A program made the translations under genes and the position numbers. The notes beneath the pieces are model-generated. The model had not been told where the DNA came from and made no database searches. It was given only the letters and a program-made list of their open reading frames with translations. Positions 9,435-21,436 of a DNA stretch of 64,000 nt are shown here, one piece after another (positions within the stretch are counted from its first letter, which is position 1; each line of letters opens with the position of its first letter). Origin of the DNA: Leeuwenhoekiella marinoflava DSM 3653 (lineage in GTDB: Bacteria; Bacteroidota; Bacteroidia; Flavobacteriales; Flavobacteriaceae). The DNA lies in NCBI RefSeq assembly GCF_900129005.1, contig NZ_FQUN01000020.1:1-64000 (forward strand), in the 5' to 3' direction.

Positions 9435-11420
9435 ATGATGATGAAAGAATTTAAAACAGTTAAAATGAAAACATTAACTATGAAAAAATGCTCACTTTGG
9501 AAAAAGCTGGGTGTTGCTATTGCTATTCCAATGATGTTAAATTTACAATCTTGTGAAGACTCATTTTTAGATGTAGTACCAGATAACGTAGCAACAATTG
9601 ATCAGGCTTTTAAATTGCGCAACGAGGCAGAAAAATACTTGTTTACTTGTTATGCTTATATGCCTAGAAACGGGAGTCTGATTCACAATCCAGCCATGTT
9701 AGCCGGAGACGAAATGTGGATACCTGATCAGCGACAGGCACTGACTATTTATTCATTAGATATAGCAATGGGTAATCAACGTGTTTCAAATCCGTATTTT
9801 AATGCATGGGACGGGTATTATGATGGAGGTGGTCCTGGAGATGGATATAACCTCTTTGATGGGATACGACATTGCAATATATTTATTGAAAATTTGAGTG
9901 ACGCTAGTAAGGTTCCTGATATTCAGCCTAGTGAGCGGGAGCGTTGGATTGCAGAGGCTAAATTTCTCAAAGCTTATTATCATTTTTATTTAATGAGAAT
10001 GTATGGTCCCATACCAGTTATGAGAGAGAATATTCCTGTTGATGCGCCAAGTGAGGTCTTAGATGTTAGTCGTGATAATTGGAATGAGAGTATCGCATAT
10101 CTTGTAGAGTTATGTGATGAAGCTATCGCTATTTTACCTCCTTCTATAACTGATATAAATTCAGAACTAGGTAGAATCACAAGACCGATTGCATTGGGTT
10201 TAAAAACACGTATTTTATTAACAGATGCGAGCCCTTTGTTTAATGGTAATTCAGATTTGGCCAGTTTAGTAAATAAAGATGGTACGCAATTATTTAATAC
10301 AGATTATGATGCAGCAAAATGGGAATTAGCAGCTGATGCAGCATTAACGGCTATCGAAGCAGCTGAGGGTGCGGGGCATTCATTGTATGAGTTTCCGGGT
10401 TCAGGTTTTACCCTAACAGATACTACGACTCAAAAGCTAACCATAAGGAATGCAGTGTCAGAACGTTGGAATTCAGAAGTGATCTGGGGTAATACGGTAA
10501 GTAGAACGGGTGAAATACAATTGAACTCAATGTCGCCATTAGATATTACTCACTCGCAAAATAATGCACGTAAGGTTATGTCTCCAACACTTAAAATAGC
10601 ACAACAGTTTTATACTAAAAATGGTGTGCCTATTGATGAAGATACTACATTAGACTTTAGTGATATTCTTGAGTTGAGAGAAGCAGGTGCTCCCGAAAAG
10701 TATAATATAAAACAGGGTTATACCACTTCTATTTTAAACTATGACAGAGAACCCAGGTTTTATGCAGATTTGGGTTTTGATGGATCCATATGGTATAAAT
10801 ATGATAGCGGAAATGATGAGACTAAATTTCATATAAAAGGTAAATACAATGATTATGCAGGAAGTAATACAGCCTTCTTCTTTAATATGACAGGCTATTA
10901 TGTTAAAAAATTAGTGAATTGGAATCAGAGTTTTGGAGAATCATCTGCATCTTATAGAGATTATGCGTGGCCAGAATTAAGACTTGCTGACCTATACCTT
11001 ATGTATGCCGAAGCTTTAAATGAAGTGCAAGGCCCGTCTCCAGAAGTTTTCGAATATTTGGATAGAGTTAGAGATCGAGCAGGTTTAGATGGTGTACAGG
11101 AATCTTGGGCTAATTTTTCTTCAAATCCTAATAAGCCTAATTCTAAAGAAGGGTTGAGAGCTATTATTCATCAGGAGCGCAATATTGAAATGGCCTTTGA
11201 GGGAAGTCGATTTTGGGATATCCGCAGATGGAAAGAAGCTTCTCGAGAATTTAATGAGCCTATACGTGGGTGGAATGTTTTTGGAGAAGATGATGCATCC
11301 TATTATCAAATTAGAACTATTTTCCAACAGCGATTTGTTTCGCCACGAGATTATTTCTGGCCTCTTGCAGAAAACACATTATTACAAAATTCAAATTTGG
11401 TTCAAAACCTAGGTTGGTAA
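9435..11420 (+). CDS. SusD/RagB-like surface glycan-binding lipoprotein
   Basis: Lid and glycan receptor of the SusCD complex. A lipobox (LNLQSC) follows a hydrophobic stretch, placing it on the outer membrane. At 661 residues it is longer than the roughly 500-600 typical of the family. RagB/SusD family marks: the N-terminal SFLDVVPDNVATIDQAF segment, the TPR-like helices (AEAKFLKAYYHFYLMRMYGPIPV) and the C-terminal FEGSRFWDIRRWKEA and PRDYFWPLAENTLLQN motifs. The annotated ATG at 9435 leaves a long polar stretch before the hydrophobic core; in-frame ATGs at 9465 and 9480 would give a more usual signal peptide, so the true start may be one of these. It is co-transcribed with susC. Confidence 0.96.
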   Translation: MMMKEFKTVKMKTLTMKKCSLWKKLGVAIAIPMMLNLQSCEDSFLDVVPDNVATIDQAFKLRNEAEKYLFTCYAYMPRNGSLIHNPAMLAGDEMWIPDQRQALTIYSLDIAMGNQRVSNPYFNAWDGYYDGGGPGDGYNLFDGIRHCNIFIENLSDASKVPDIQPSERERWIAEAKFLKAYYHFYLMRMYGPIPVMRENIPVDAPSEVLDVSRDNWNESIAYLVELCDEAIAILPPSITDINSELGRITRPIALGLKTRILLTDASPLFNGNSDLASLVNKDGTQLFNTDYDAAKWELAADAALTAIEAAEGAGHSLYEFPGSGFTLTDTTTQKLTIRNAVSERWNSEVIWGNTVSRTGEIQLNSMSPLDITHSQNNARKVMSPTLKIAQQFYTKNGVPIDEDTTLDFSDILELREAGAPEKYNIKQGYTTSILNYDREPRFYADLGFDGSIWYKYDSGNDETKFHIKGKYNDYAGSNTAFFFNMTGYYVKKLVNWNQSFGESSASYRDYAWPELRLADLYLMYAEALNEVQGPSPEVFEYLDRVRDRAGLDGVQESWANFSSNPNKPNSKEGLRAIIHQERNIEMAFEGSRFWDIRRWKEASREFNEPIRGWNVFGEDDASYYQIRTIFQQRFVSPRDYFWPLAENTLLQNSNLVQNLGW

Positions 11421-11448
11421 TAAAATAATAAAATTAAATAGAGATATT

Positions 11449-12651
11449 ATGAATTGGAAATTTTTAAAAAAAATGGGTTTGTACCTGATCGCTATTATGT
11501 TTATAGTGGGCTGTTCAGAAGAAGATGTTAACGATCCTTTAGAAAGTAATTCAGAAAAACCGGGTCAGGTAACAGATATCATGGTAGAAAACTTAGCAGG
11601 AAAAGCTAAGTTGAGTTATACACTACCTAAAGATCAAGATCTTTTATATATTCAAGCAGATTATGTATTGGAGAATGGTAGAGAAATGAATGTAAAATCA
11701 TCGTACTATAATAGTTCTTTGATATTAGAAGGGTTCTCTGGTAATTCAGAAGTTGATATTTCGGTTACAACCGTTAACAGAAGTGAAGTTCAATCAGATC
11801 CCGTTATGATAACCATAGCTCCTAATCTGGCACCTATATTTGATATATATGAGAGTTTAGAAGTGTCACCAGCATTTGGAGGTATTTATATTTCTGCAGA
11901 CAACCCAGACCGAGAAGACATCGCCATCCTTGTAATGGAAGAAGATGAGTACGGTGACTGGGTTACTTTAGGAAACAGTGTTTATACATCTACTAATGAA
12001 GTAAAAAGTACCCTTAGAGGGATGGACACTATAAACAAGAAGTTTGCTATTGCAGTAAGAGATAGGTGGTTAAACTATACAGACACTTTGTTTGCAGAGG
12101 TAAAACCACTATTTGAAGAGGCAATTCCTAAGACTGGTTATAGAGGAGTTAGATTACCTAATGATGCACCATTTCACCCATCAACTTCTTTAGAAGGTCT
12201 GTGGAATGGAAATTCATGGGATTGGCCTCAAATATATTTGACAGCATCAACATACACAGCATCAAATCACATATTCACTTTTGATATGGGGGTACAGGCT
12301 AAGCTTAGTAGAATAGTTATATGGGATTATCCTGAATATTTCAATGATAGATCATATTACTATTTGGCTTGTCCTAAACGTTTTAGAATTTACGGATCAG
12401 ATGTTTTAGAGACATCGGGAGATCTGTCAAAATGGACTTTATTGGGCGAATATGAAGAAGTTAAGCCTTCTGGTCTTCCTTATGGGCAGCAAACTAATGA
12501 GGATTTTGAAACTGCAAGGTCAGGTTTTAGTTGGGATATACCTATAGATATGCCGAAGGTAAGGTATATAAGAATCGAAAATTTAGAGAACTGGGCAGGA
12601 GGTAAGCAGTTTGCAATAGCTGAGCTGCAGGCATATGGTAACTCACAATAA
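11449..12651 (+). CDS. SusE/F-position surface lipoprotein (DUF4959 - DUF5126 - DUF5000 type)
   Basis: A 400-residue lipoprotein (lipobox IVGC, mature protein from Cys22) in the place where SusE/SusF-type glycan-binding proteins usually sit. A DUF4959-like beta-sandwich (about 35-125) starts with KPGQVTDIMVENLAGKAKLS; a second sandwich (about 130-225) resembles DUF5126; the C-terminal third (about 245-400) is a discoidin-like DUF5000 module, with the end pattern KVRYIRIENLENW...FAIAELQAYG. Such proteins bind carbohydrate at the cell surface and have no known catalytic role. It lies 28 bases after susD and 20 bases before the next lipoprotein, so all four genes should share a transcript. Domain names are recalled from sequence pattern; the ligand is unknown. 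Confidence 0.82.
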   Translation: MNWKFLKKMGLYLIAIMFIVGCSEEDVNDPLESNSEKPGQVTDIMVENLAGKAKLSYTLPKDQDLLYIQADYVLENGREMNVKSSYYNSSLILEGFSGNSEVDISVTTVNRSEVQSDPVMITIAPNLAPIFDIYESLEVSPAFGGIYISADNPDREDIAILVMEEDEYGDWVTLGNSVYTSTNEVKSTLRGMDTINKKFAIAVRDRWLNYTDTLFAEVKPLFEEAIPKTGYRGVRLPNDAPFHPSTSLEGLWNGNSWDWPQIYLTASTYTASNHIFTFDMGVQAKLSRIVIWDYPEYFNDRSYYYLACPKRFRIYGSDVLETSGDLSKWTLLGEYEEVKPSGLPYGQQTNEDFETARSGFSWDIPIDMPKVRYIRIENLENWAGGKQFAIAELQAYGNSQ

Positions 12652-12671
12652 TAACACAAAATAGTATTCTT

Positions 12672-14411
12672 ATGAAAACTTATAAAAAACAATTTTTTCT
12701 CTTGCTATGTTTTGTGGCATTAGTTGTTGCAGCTTGTTCAGACGAGATGGAAGATTATAGAAAGTTCACTGATGGTGGTGAAATTAGTTATACAGAAAAA
12801 TTAGACTCTGTAAAAGTATTTACAGGAAGAGAAAGACTGTATTTGCGCGGAGTACTTAATGCAGATCCTAAAATTACAAGTTTTAGAGTGTATTGGAATA
12901 ATAAAGCTGATTCTGTAGTAGTACCGGTAAACCGTACAAAACCAATAGATACATTAAGTGTATATATAAATGATTTAGAAGAAAATATATATAACTTAGA
13001 GGTACGCACTTATGATGAGGAATTGAATAGTTCTATTCCAGTAAATATAACAGCAGAAGTATATGGGGAGCGTTATCAGGAAACGCTTTACAACAGAACT
13101 GTCATTAGCAATGTTTTAATCGGAAATGATTTAACGGTTAGTTATTCATCGATGGATTTAACTACAGGAGTTTTAGGTACAGAAATTCAATATACATCGA
13201 GCAATACCTCTGAAATAGAAGAAGTATATGTGCCTATTGATTCAGCGATGGCTTTTATTGAAGATTTTATGAGTGGTTCAGAATATCAATATCGAACTAT
13301 TTTTAAACCAGAACCTACAAGTATTGATACGTTCTATACAGATTACAAAAGCTATACTCCAGAACCAAAATTAACAGATCCTCCTTATCTTTTGAATAGC
13401 TCTTACCCTTTTGAAATTTTAGAAGGAGGCAGCAGATGGGGAACTCCGTTAGGTTGGATACATAATGAAGCTGCACTCAGTCACGATGGTTATGGTGCTT
13501 TAGATGGTGAATTATTTGATCTGGAAAGTGGATGGGGTGAACCTGACCTTATAAACGCTAAAGTTTATCAAACAGTGATTTTACCCGCAGGTACTTATGC
13601 ATATTCAATAAATATTGCTGAGACTAATTATGAGGGGGCAGATAATAATTTAGACAAAGCGTACTTCACAGTTGCAAAAGGGCCTCAGTTACCAGATGTA
13701 TCAGATGTTGAAACATCTCCTATGACTTTGGCGTTTGAACGTGTTAATAAAGCAAACGGACTAAACAGGTTACTTGCGTTTACTTTAGAAGAAACAACGC
13801 AATTATCTATTGGTGTTCAGACAACAAATGATGCAGGAGCAGGTAGATTTCTTAAAATTAATTCATTTGAGTTAAATCAATTTTCTAAAGCTCCATACCT
13901 AAAAAATGCTTCAGCACCTTACAAATTAGCTTCAACTGGAAGTCGATGGGGTACGCCTGCCGATTGGATACATAATGATGCAGCAATGAGTCATACAGAT
14001 AACGGACCTCAAGGGGCATATGATGGGAACTCAGCAAAATGGGATTTAGAAAGTGGTTGGGGACAACCTAATATCGTGAATGGTAAGGTTTATCAAGTTT
14101 TATTTTTAGAACCAGGGACATATACTTATACGGTGACAATTTTTGCAACAAACTATAGTGGTACTCGTGGCACTTCTGACCAGGCTTATTTTGTTGTTGC
14201 TAAAGGTAACACCTTACCGGATGTAGTTGACGTAGAAACAGCGGAAGAAACGCTAGTCTACGATAGGGTTGACTCAGCAAATGACAATACAAGAATTTTA
14301 AGTTTTACAATTTCAGAACCAACTAAAGTAGCTATAGGAGGAGAAACTACTAATGCAGAGGGGGTAGGTCGTTTTTTACAAGTGGAGTCATTTAAACTGG
14401 TAAAACAATAA
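12672..14411 (+). CDS. Surface glycan-binding lipoprotein, DUF4998 plus two tandem DUF5013-like modules
   Basis: A 579-residue lipoprotein (lipobox VAAC). The N-terminal part (about 22-215) looks like DUF4998, two fibronectin-like sandwiches. Two homologous modules follow, at about residues 235-400 and 404-579. Each has a GSRWGTP..WIHN.A.SH segment, then LESGWG(E/Q)P, a YTY/YAY segment, a KGPQLPDV/KGNTLPDV hinge and a T.A.G.GRFL end. Their strong likeness shows an internal duplication. DUF5013 is a discoidin-like fold, and double modules raise avidity for repetitive polysaccharide; this is inference. The gene ends the susCD block: a strong hairpin follows 22 bases after its stop. No catalytic motif is seen. 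Confidence 0.82.
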   Translation: MKTYKKQFFLLLCFVALVVAACSDEMEDYRKFTDGGEISYTEKLDSVKVFTGRERLYLRGVLNADPKITSFRVYWNNKADSVVVPVNRTKPIDTLSVYINDLEENIYNLEVRTYDEELNSSIPVNITAEVYGERYQETLYNRTVISNVLIGNDLTVSYSSMDLTTGVLGTEIQYTSSNTSEIEEVYVPIDSAMAFIEDFMSGSEYQYRTIFKPEPTSIDTFYTDYKSYTPEPKLTDPPYLLNSSYPFEILEGGSRWGTPLGWIHNEAALSHDGYGALDGELFDLESGWGEPDLINAKVYQTVILPAGTYAYSINIAETNYEGADNNLDKAYFTVAKGPQLPDVSDVETSPMTLAFERVNKANGLNRLLAFTLEETTQLSIGVQTTNDAGAGRFLKINSFELNQFSKAPYLKNASAPYKLASTGSRWGTPADWIHNDAAMSHTDNGPQGAYDGNSAKWDLESGWGQPNIVNGKVYQVLFLEPGTYTYTVTIFATNYSGTRGTSDQAYFVVAKGNTLPDVVDVETAEETLVYDRVDSANDNTRILSFTISEPTKVAIGGETTNAEGVGRFLQVESFKLVKQ

Positions 14412-14433
14412 ACAGGTCATTTTTTTTAATTGA

Positions 14434-14466
14434 AAACAGGAAGCAGTTAGAATCTGCTTCCTGTTT
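14434..14466 (+). terminator. Strong 13-bp hairpin between the SusCD block and the enzyme genes
   Basis: AAACAGGAAGCAG pairs perfectly with CTGCTTCCTGTTT around a 7-base loop, 22 bases after the lipoprotein stop and 21 before the GH16 start. No long T-run follows, so it may act as a partial terminator, a processing site or an mRNA 3'-end stabiliser that keeps susCD transcripts above those of the enzyme genes. Confidence 0.65.
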
Positions 14467-14487
14467 ATAATAGTATAGCTCTAAATC

Positions 14488-15657
14488 ATGAAATCATCTT
14501 ATATAGAAAAACTTTATTTACTAGGAATAATATTAGTTTTATTTTCATGTTCTGACGAAAATAATAATGATTTGGCATCAATAGAAAAGCCAGATATTGA
14601 GGTAACGGGTCAAGTTCCCACTGTACAGATTGAACAGGTTATAAATATTCTTGAGTCTTCAATGACGATTACAGCATATATAACAGATAATGGAGGAGCA
14701 TCGGTATTAAGCCGTGGAATTTCGGTATCAGTTAAAGAAGAGCTTGCAGAAAGCGATACACAATTTGCTGCAAATACTGTCAAAGCTTCAGGAGAGTTTA
14801 CTACAGATATTTCTGGTCTTAAAGAAAATACAACATATTTTATTAGAGCATACGCTGAAAATAAAGCAGGGATAGCCTATGGAGATGTTATAAGTGTAGT
14901 AACTAAGGCTGAAGTAAAGCCGGTTATAATTGTTGACTCTGAAAGTTTTACATCTCAAGATAAATTTGATGAGACTTGGAATATGCTGTACCCGTGGGGA
15001 TCAGATCATAATGGGTCTGCCCGTATGTTTTCTGATAACGTATCTTTAAAAGAAGGGGGTGTTTTAGAAATAATAGCAAAGTGGACTAATTGGGAATGGG
15101 AGGGGTATAGCACAGCAGATCCTCATTTACGTATCACTTTTCATTCCGGAGCAATACATGCTAAAGATAAGATACGTGTTACAGAAGAATTACCCTATTG
15201 GGAGATAAGTGGGGAATTTATGGCACCAACTGTTCCCAGTTCATGGCCAGCATTTTGGATAAGTGGCTCAGATTCTTGGCCTCCAGAAGTAGATATTTTA
15301 GAATTCAAAGGTACCACATCTAATTTACAAAATACAGTTACTGGTCCGTCTTGGGATAAGACAATATGGACAACTGTTTTAACAGATGTTCCTGATGCGG
15401 CAACAAGCTGGCACAGTTATAAATTGATTTTGCGTCGTATTGATGAGATAGATACGGCTGTTAATATGTATATAGATGGAGAGTTGAGATCTAGCGAGAT
15501 TAAAGATTACACCAATAAACCGTTTTGGCTAATTATTAATATGCAAATGGAAGGAGCTAGCGGAGCAACTAATGATGAGAGTATAGTACGCTCAGAAGAT
15601 CAGGTTTTTAGTGCGCGTAATATTAAAGTTGTGGCAACCCCTCAAGCTCAAAATTAA
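14488..15657 (+). CDS. GH16 endo-glycanase lipoprotein with N-terminal fibronectin-like domain
   Basis: A 389-residue surface lipoprotein (lipobox LFSC). After a linker, residues about 45-150 form a fibronectin/IPT-like sandwich containing ENTTYFIRAYAENKAGIAYG, similar to one in the next gene. The GH16 jelly-roll domain covers about 155-385. Its active-site strand is PPEVDILEFKG: nucleophile Glu267, Asp269 and acid/base Glu272, in the beta-bulge pattern ExDxxE. Retaining GH16 enzymes cut internal beta-1,3 or beta-1,4 bonds in galactans, agars and glucans. In a locus rich in galactan-type enzymes an endo-galactanase is the best guess, but the sequence does not fix it. It opens the second, enzyme-coding half of the PUL after the hairpin. 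Confidence 0.85.
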   Translation: MKSSYIEKLYLLGIILVLFSCSDENNNDLASIEKPDIEVTGQVPTVQIEQVINILESSMTITAYITDNGGASVLSRGISVSVKEELAESDTQFAANTVKASGEFTTDISGLKENTTYFIRAYAENKAGIAYGDVISVVTKAEVKPVIIVDSESFTSQDKFDETWNMLYPWGSDHNGSARMFSDNVSLKEGGVLEIIAKWTNWEWEGYSTADPHLRITFHSGAIHAKDKIRVTEELPYWEISGEFMAPTVPSSWPAFWISGSDSWPPEVDILEFKGTTSNLQNTVTGPSWDKTIWTTVLTDVPDAATSWHSYKLILRRIDEIDTAVNMYIDGELRSSEIKDYTNKPFWLIINMQMEGASGATNDESIVRSEDQVFSARNIKVVATPQAQN

Positions 15658-15672
15658 AAAAACACTTAAGTT

Positions 15673-16902
15673 ATGAGATTAAATATGAATATAATATATA
15701 TAAGCAGATTAGCATGTTCAATACTGTTTATTTTCACTTTATTATCCTGTAGTAGTTCTGACAATACAGATGATGTGATTATAGAGTCAAGACCTACTCC
15801 AGAAGAAAATATTGTACAAGCAGTATTAAGTATTCAAGAGGTATCAAATATAGATACATTCAATGCGATTGTACATGCTGCTGTAACTGATGATGGTAAT
15901 GGCAGTATTTCTGAACGAGGTATTTATTTAAGTACCACTCCTGACTCAAATGAAGGAGACAAATATTTAGCCTCGAGCGTTAAAGGGTCTGGTGAGTTTA
16001 CGGTGAGTCTAACGGGTTTAAAACAGGTAACTACATATTATGCTAAACCTTATGCTGTAAATGAAGCAGGTGTAGTTTATGGCGATGAGGTTAATTTTAA
16101 AACATTAATTGCAGAGTCAGCCTTATTTAATCCGGAAGTGATCTCAATATCTGGTGCTCACGATATTTTTGTAGAAGTAGAACTTATAGATCGTGGAGAT
16201 TTACCCATTACAGAAATGGGAGTCGTGTGGGGAACTGAAGAAGTACCAACAATAGATAACAATAAAATAATTCACGCTACTATAGAAGATCATTTTAAAC
16301 AACGTATAACAGATCTTGAAGAGCAGTCGGTATATTTTATTCGTCCTTATAAGATATCTGATGGTGAAGCAGTTTACGGAAGACAGATGATTATTTCTAC
16401 CATTCCAGAGGGTAATTTTACTTGGTCTTTTAATGGGACTTTAGATTTAAGTAATCCTATTCACGCCCGTATAAAGAGTGCTTTTGATGAGGCGACCTGG
16501 TACTTTAATAACTTCACTTCAATAACTAAGCATGTCACGGTTAATTATTCACCAGGCACTCCAACAGCTAATGCTAATTTTGACGGGTGGATTAATATGG
16601 GGCCAGTTGAAAGTTACCAAAGAACAGGTACAGCATTACATGAAATGGCTCATTCAGTTGGTGTAGGAACACATTGGAAGTATGATGATTTATTTACAGA
16701 TAATCGTTATAATGGAGAAAGAGCTGCAGAAATCATACAATTGATGAGCGGTGATGATGAGGAATATATTAGAAAATCAGGTGTTCATTTTTGGCCATAT
16801 GGTATTAACGGAGCTCATGAAGATACGGGTGAAGAAGACTTATACATTACCCACTGTTTAATCTTACAGGGAATGAAAACTGATGGGCTACCTTCAAATT
16901 AA
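15673..16902 (+). CDS. Zinc-metallopeptidase-like lipoprotein with fibronectin-like domains
   Basis: Lipoprotein of 409 residues (lipobox LLSC) with two fibronectin-like domains (about 45-155 and 155-245) related to that of the GH16 protein just upstream. The C-terminal 160 residues hold TALHEMAHSVGVGTHW: His323, Glu324, His327 and His334, i.e. HExxHxxGxxxH, one residue longer than the metzincin HExxHxxGxxH. A zinc site is therefore likely, with Glu324 as candidate base. The tail has a conserved-looking HFWPYGINGAHE segment. I recall related domains in glycan-degrading proteins annotated only as ricin- or F5/8-type. Possible jobs are cleavage of the protein core of a proteoglycan, or an uncharacterised carbohydrate activity. 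It lies 15 bases after the GH16 gene, so it belongs to this operon. Biochemical function is unproven. Confidence 0.72.
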   Translation: MRLNMNIIYISRLACSILFIFTLLSCSSSDNTDDVIIESRPTPEENIVQAVLSIQEVSNIDTFNAIVHAAVTDDGNGSISERGIYLSTTPDSNEGDKYLASSVKGSGEFTVSLTGLKQVTTYYAKPYAVNEAGVVYGDEVNFKTLIAESALFNPEVISISGAHDIFVEVELIDRGDLPITEMGVVWGTEEVPTIDNNKIIHATIEDHFKQRITDLEEQSVYFIRPYKISDGEAVYGRQMIISTIPEGNFTWSFNGTLDLSNPIHARIKSAFDEATWYFNNFTSITKHVTVNYSPGTPTANANFDGWINMGPVESYQRTGTALHEMAHSVGVGTHWKYDDLFTDNRYNGERAAEIIQLMSGDDEEYIRKSGVHFWPYGINGAHEDTGEEDLYITHCLILQGMKTDGLPSN

Positions 16903-16957
16903 TAAATTCGAAAGCTGTTAGTTATAAATGTTATTTGTACATTTATAATTTATTCTT

Positions 16958-18289
16958 ATGAGATTGTTTTACTTAAAGTTTTTAGTTCTTTTGATTAGCA
17001 GTATAAGCATATTTTCTGCTTGTAAAGGCTTGTCAGATGTTGCTTTTAAAAAAAGTATTATTGGTTCTGGTTGGGCAAACAATTCTATTAATACAGTTAT
17101 TTTTAGGCAAAATGCGGTAACGACTCATCGTAACACTCAGTTTGTTGCATATTATGACGCTCAATCCTATGTTACTCTTGCTAAGAGAACACTTCCAGCC
17201 GGGGATTGGGAAGTGCATAAAACTCAATATACCGGTAATACAGCAGATGCGCACAATGTCATTAGCATAGCAGTAGATGGAGATGGGTATTTGCATATAA
17301 GTTGGGATCATCACGATAATGAATTGCGATATGCTGTAAGTGTAGAACCTCTTAGTCTAGTATTAGGAGCTAAAAAGCAAATGACAGGTATTGAAGAGGG
17401 AAAAGTTTCTTATCCACAATTTTACAATCTAAAAAATTCTGGAGACTTAATTTTCATGTATCGGTCCGGGCAATCGGGAAGGGGGATTTTAGTAATTAAT
17501 TCGTATGATATTAAAACAGGTGTCTGGTCGCAATTACACCAAAATCTTATAGACGGCGAAGGTAAACGTAATGCCTATTGGCAAGCTTATGTAGATAAAC
17601 AAGGAACGATACATGTTTCTTGGGTTTGGCGTGAGACTTGGGACGTTAGTACCAATCACGACATTGCTTATGCAAAATCTACAGATGGCGGAAAGACTTG
17701 GACGCGTTCTACTGGCGAAGCTTATGAATTACCCATTACCCAAGAGACCGCAGAAAATGCCTGGGAGATTCCTCAAAATAGCAGTTTGATCAATCAGACC
17801 TCGATGACAACTGATGATGCAGGGAATCCGTATATCGCAAATTATTGGAATGTAGAAGGAAAAACACAATACCAAATAGTTTATCTGGAAAACGGAATTT
17901 GGAAGAAACAACATACAAGCTTTCGAGATTCAGGATTTGACTTAGGAGGTGGCGGAACTAAAAAAATACCCATTAGTAGACCAGAGATCTTTGTTCAAAA
18001 ACAAAAATCCGAAAAAACTGTTTATCTGCTTTTTAGAGACGATCTGCGTGAGAGTAAAATAACAATAGCTTATAAAAATTTAGCTTCTCAAAAAGATTGG
18101 AAACTACAAGATCTAACAGATATAAGTGTAGGAGATTGGGAGCCCAACTTTGATAAGCAATTATACAAACAAACCGGAAAAGTGCACATCTTTCAGCAAG
18201 AAGTCATACAGGTTGATGGCGAAGGCTTGATTGATAAAAAAGCCACACCGGTTCAACTTTTAGAATTAGACAATTTACCCTTAAACTAA
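16958..18289 (+). CDS. BNR_4 seven-bladed propeller enzyme (PL24/PL25/PL42 or GH145 type)
   Basis: Secreted lipoprotein-like protein of 443 residues (lipobox FSAC). The rest is a BNR_4 propeller, the fold shared by ulvan lyases PL24/PL25, the rhamnose-glucuronate lyase PL42 and the rhamnosidase GH145. The stretch ADAHNVISIAVDGDGYLHIS followed by WDHHDN gives His99 and His118/119, the roughly 20-residue spacing of the two active-site histidines I recall for PL24/PL25. His57 in TTHRNTQFVAYYD is a candidate for the GH145-type posterior-face histidine. The operon has a GH105 (unsaturated uronyl hydrolase) and no other lyase, which favours a lyase acting on GlcA-containing side chains, perhaps capped by rhamnose. 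The fold is well supported; the reaction is inferred from context. Confidence 0.75.
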   Translation: MRLFYLKFLVLLISSISIFSACKGLSDVAFKKSIIGSGWANNSINTVIFRQNAVTTHRNTQFVAYYDAQSYVTLAKRTLPAGDWEVHKTQYTGNTADAHNVISIAVDGDGYLHISWDHHDNELRYAVSVEPLSLVLGAKKQMTGIEEGKVSYPQFYNLKNSGDLIFMYRSGQSGRGILVINSYDIKTGVWSQLHQNLIDGEGKRNAYWQAYVDKQGTIHVSWVWRETWDVSTNHDIAYAKSTDGGKTWTRSTGEAYELPITQETAENAWEIPQNSSLINQTSMTTDDAGNPYIANYWNVEGKTQYQIVYLENGIWKKQHTSFRDSGFDLGGGGTKKIPISRPEIFVQKQKSEKTVYLLFRDDLRESKITIAYKNLASQKDWKLQDLTDISVGDWEPNFDKQLYKQTGKVHIFQQEVIQVDGEGLIDKKATPVQLLELDNLPLN

Positions 18290-18315
18290 AAAAGCTTTTA
18301 AAGCCAATTTAATAA

Positions 18316-21426
<3,111 letters not shown>

Positions 21427-21436
21427 TACGTGATAG

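Noticed and set aside
16903-16957. Possible promoter before the BNR_4 gene (ATTTGTACATTTATAATTTA)
   Set aside because: The spacing does not fit TTG-N17-23-TAnnTTTG, and a 55-base gap is common within this operon.
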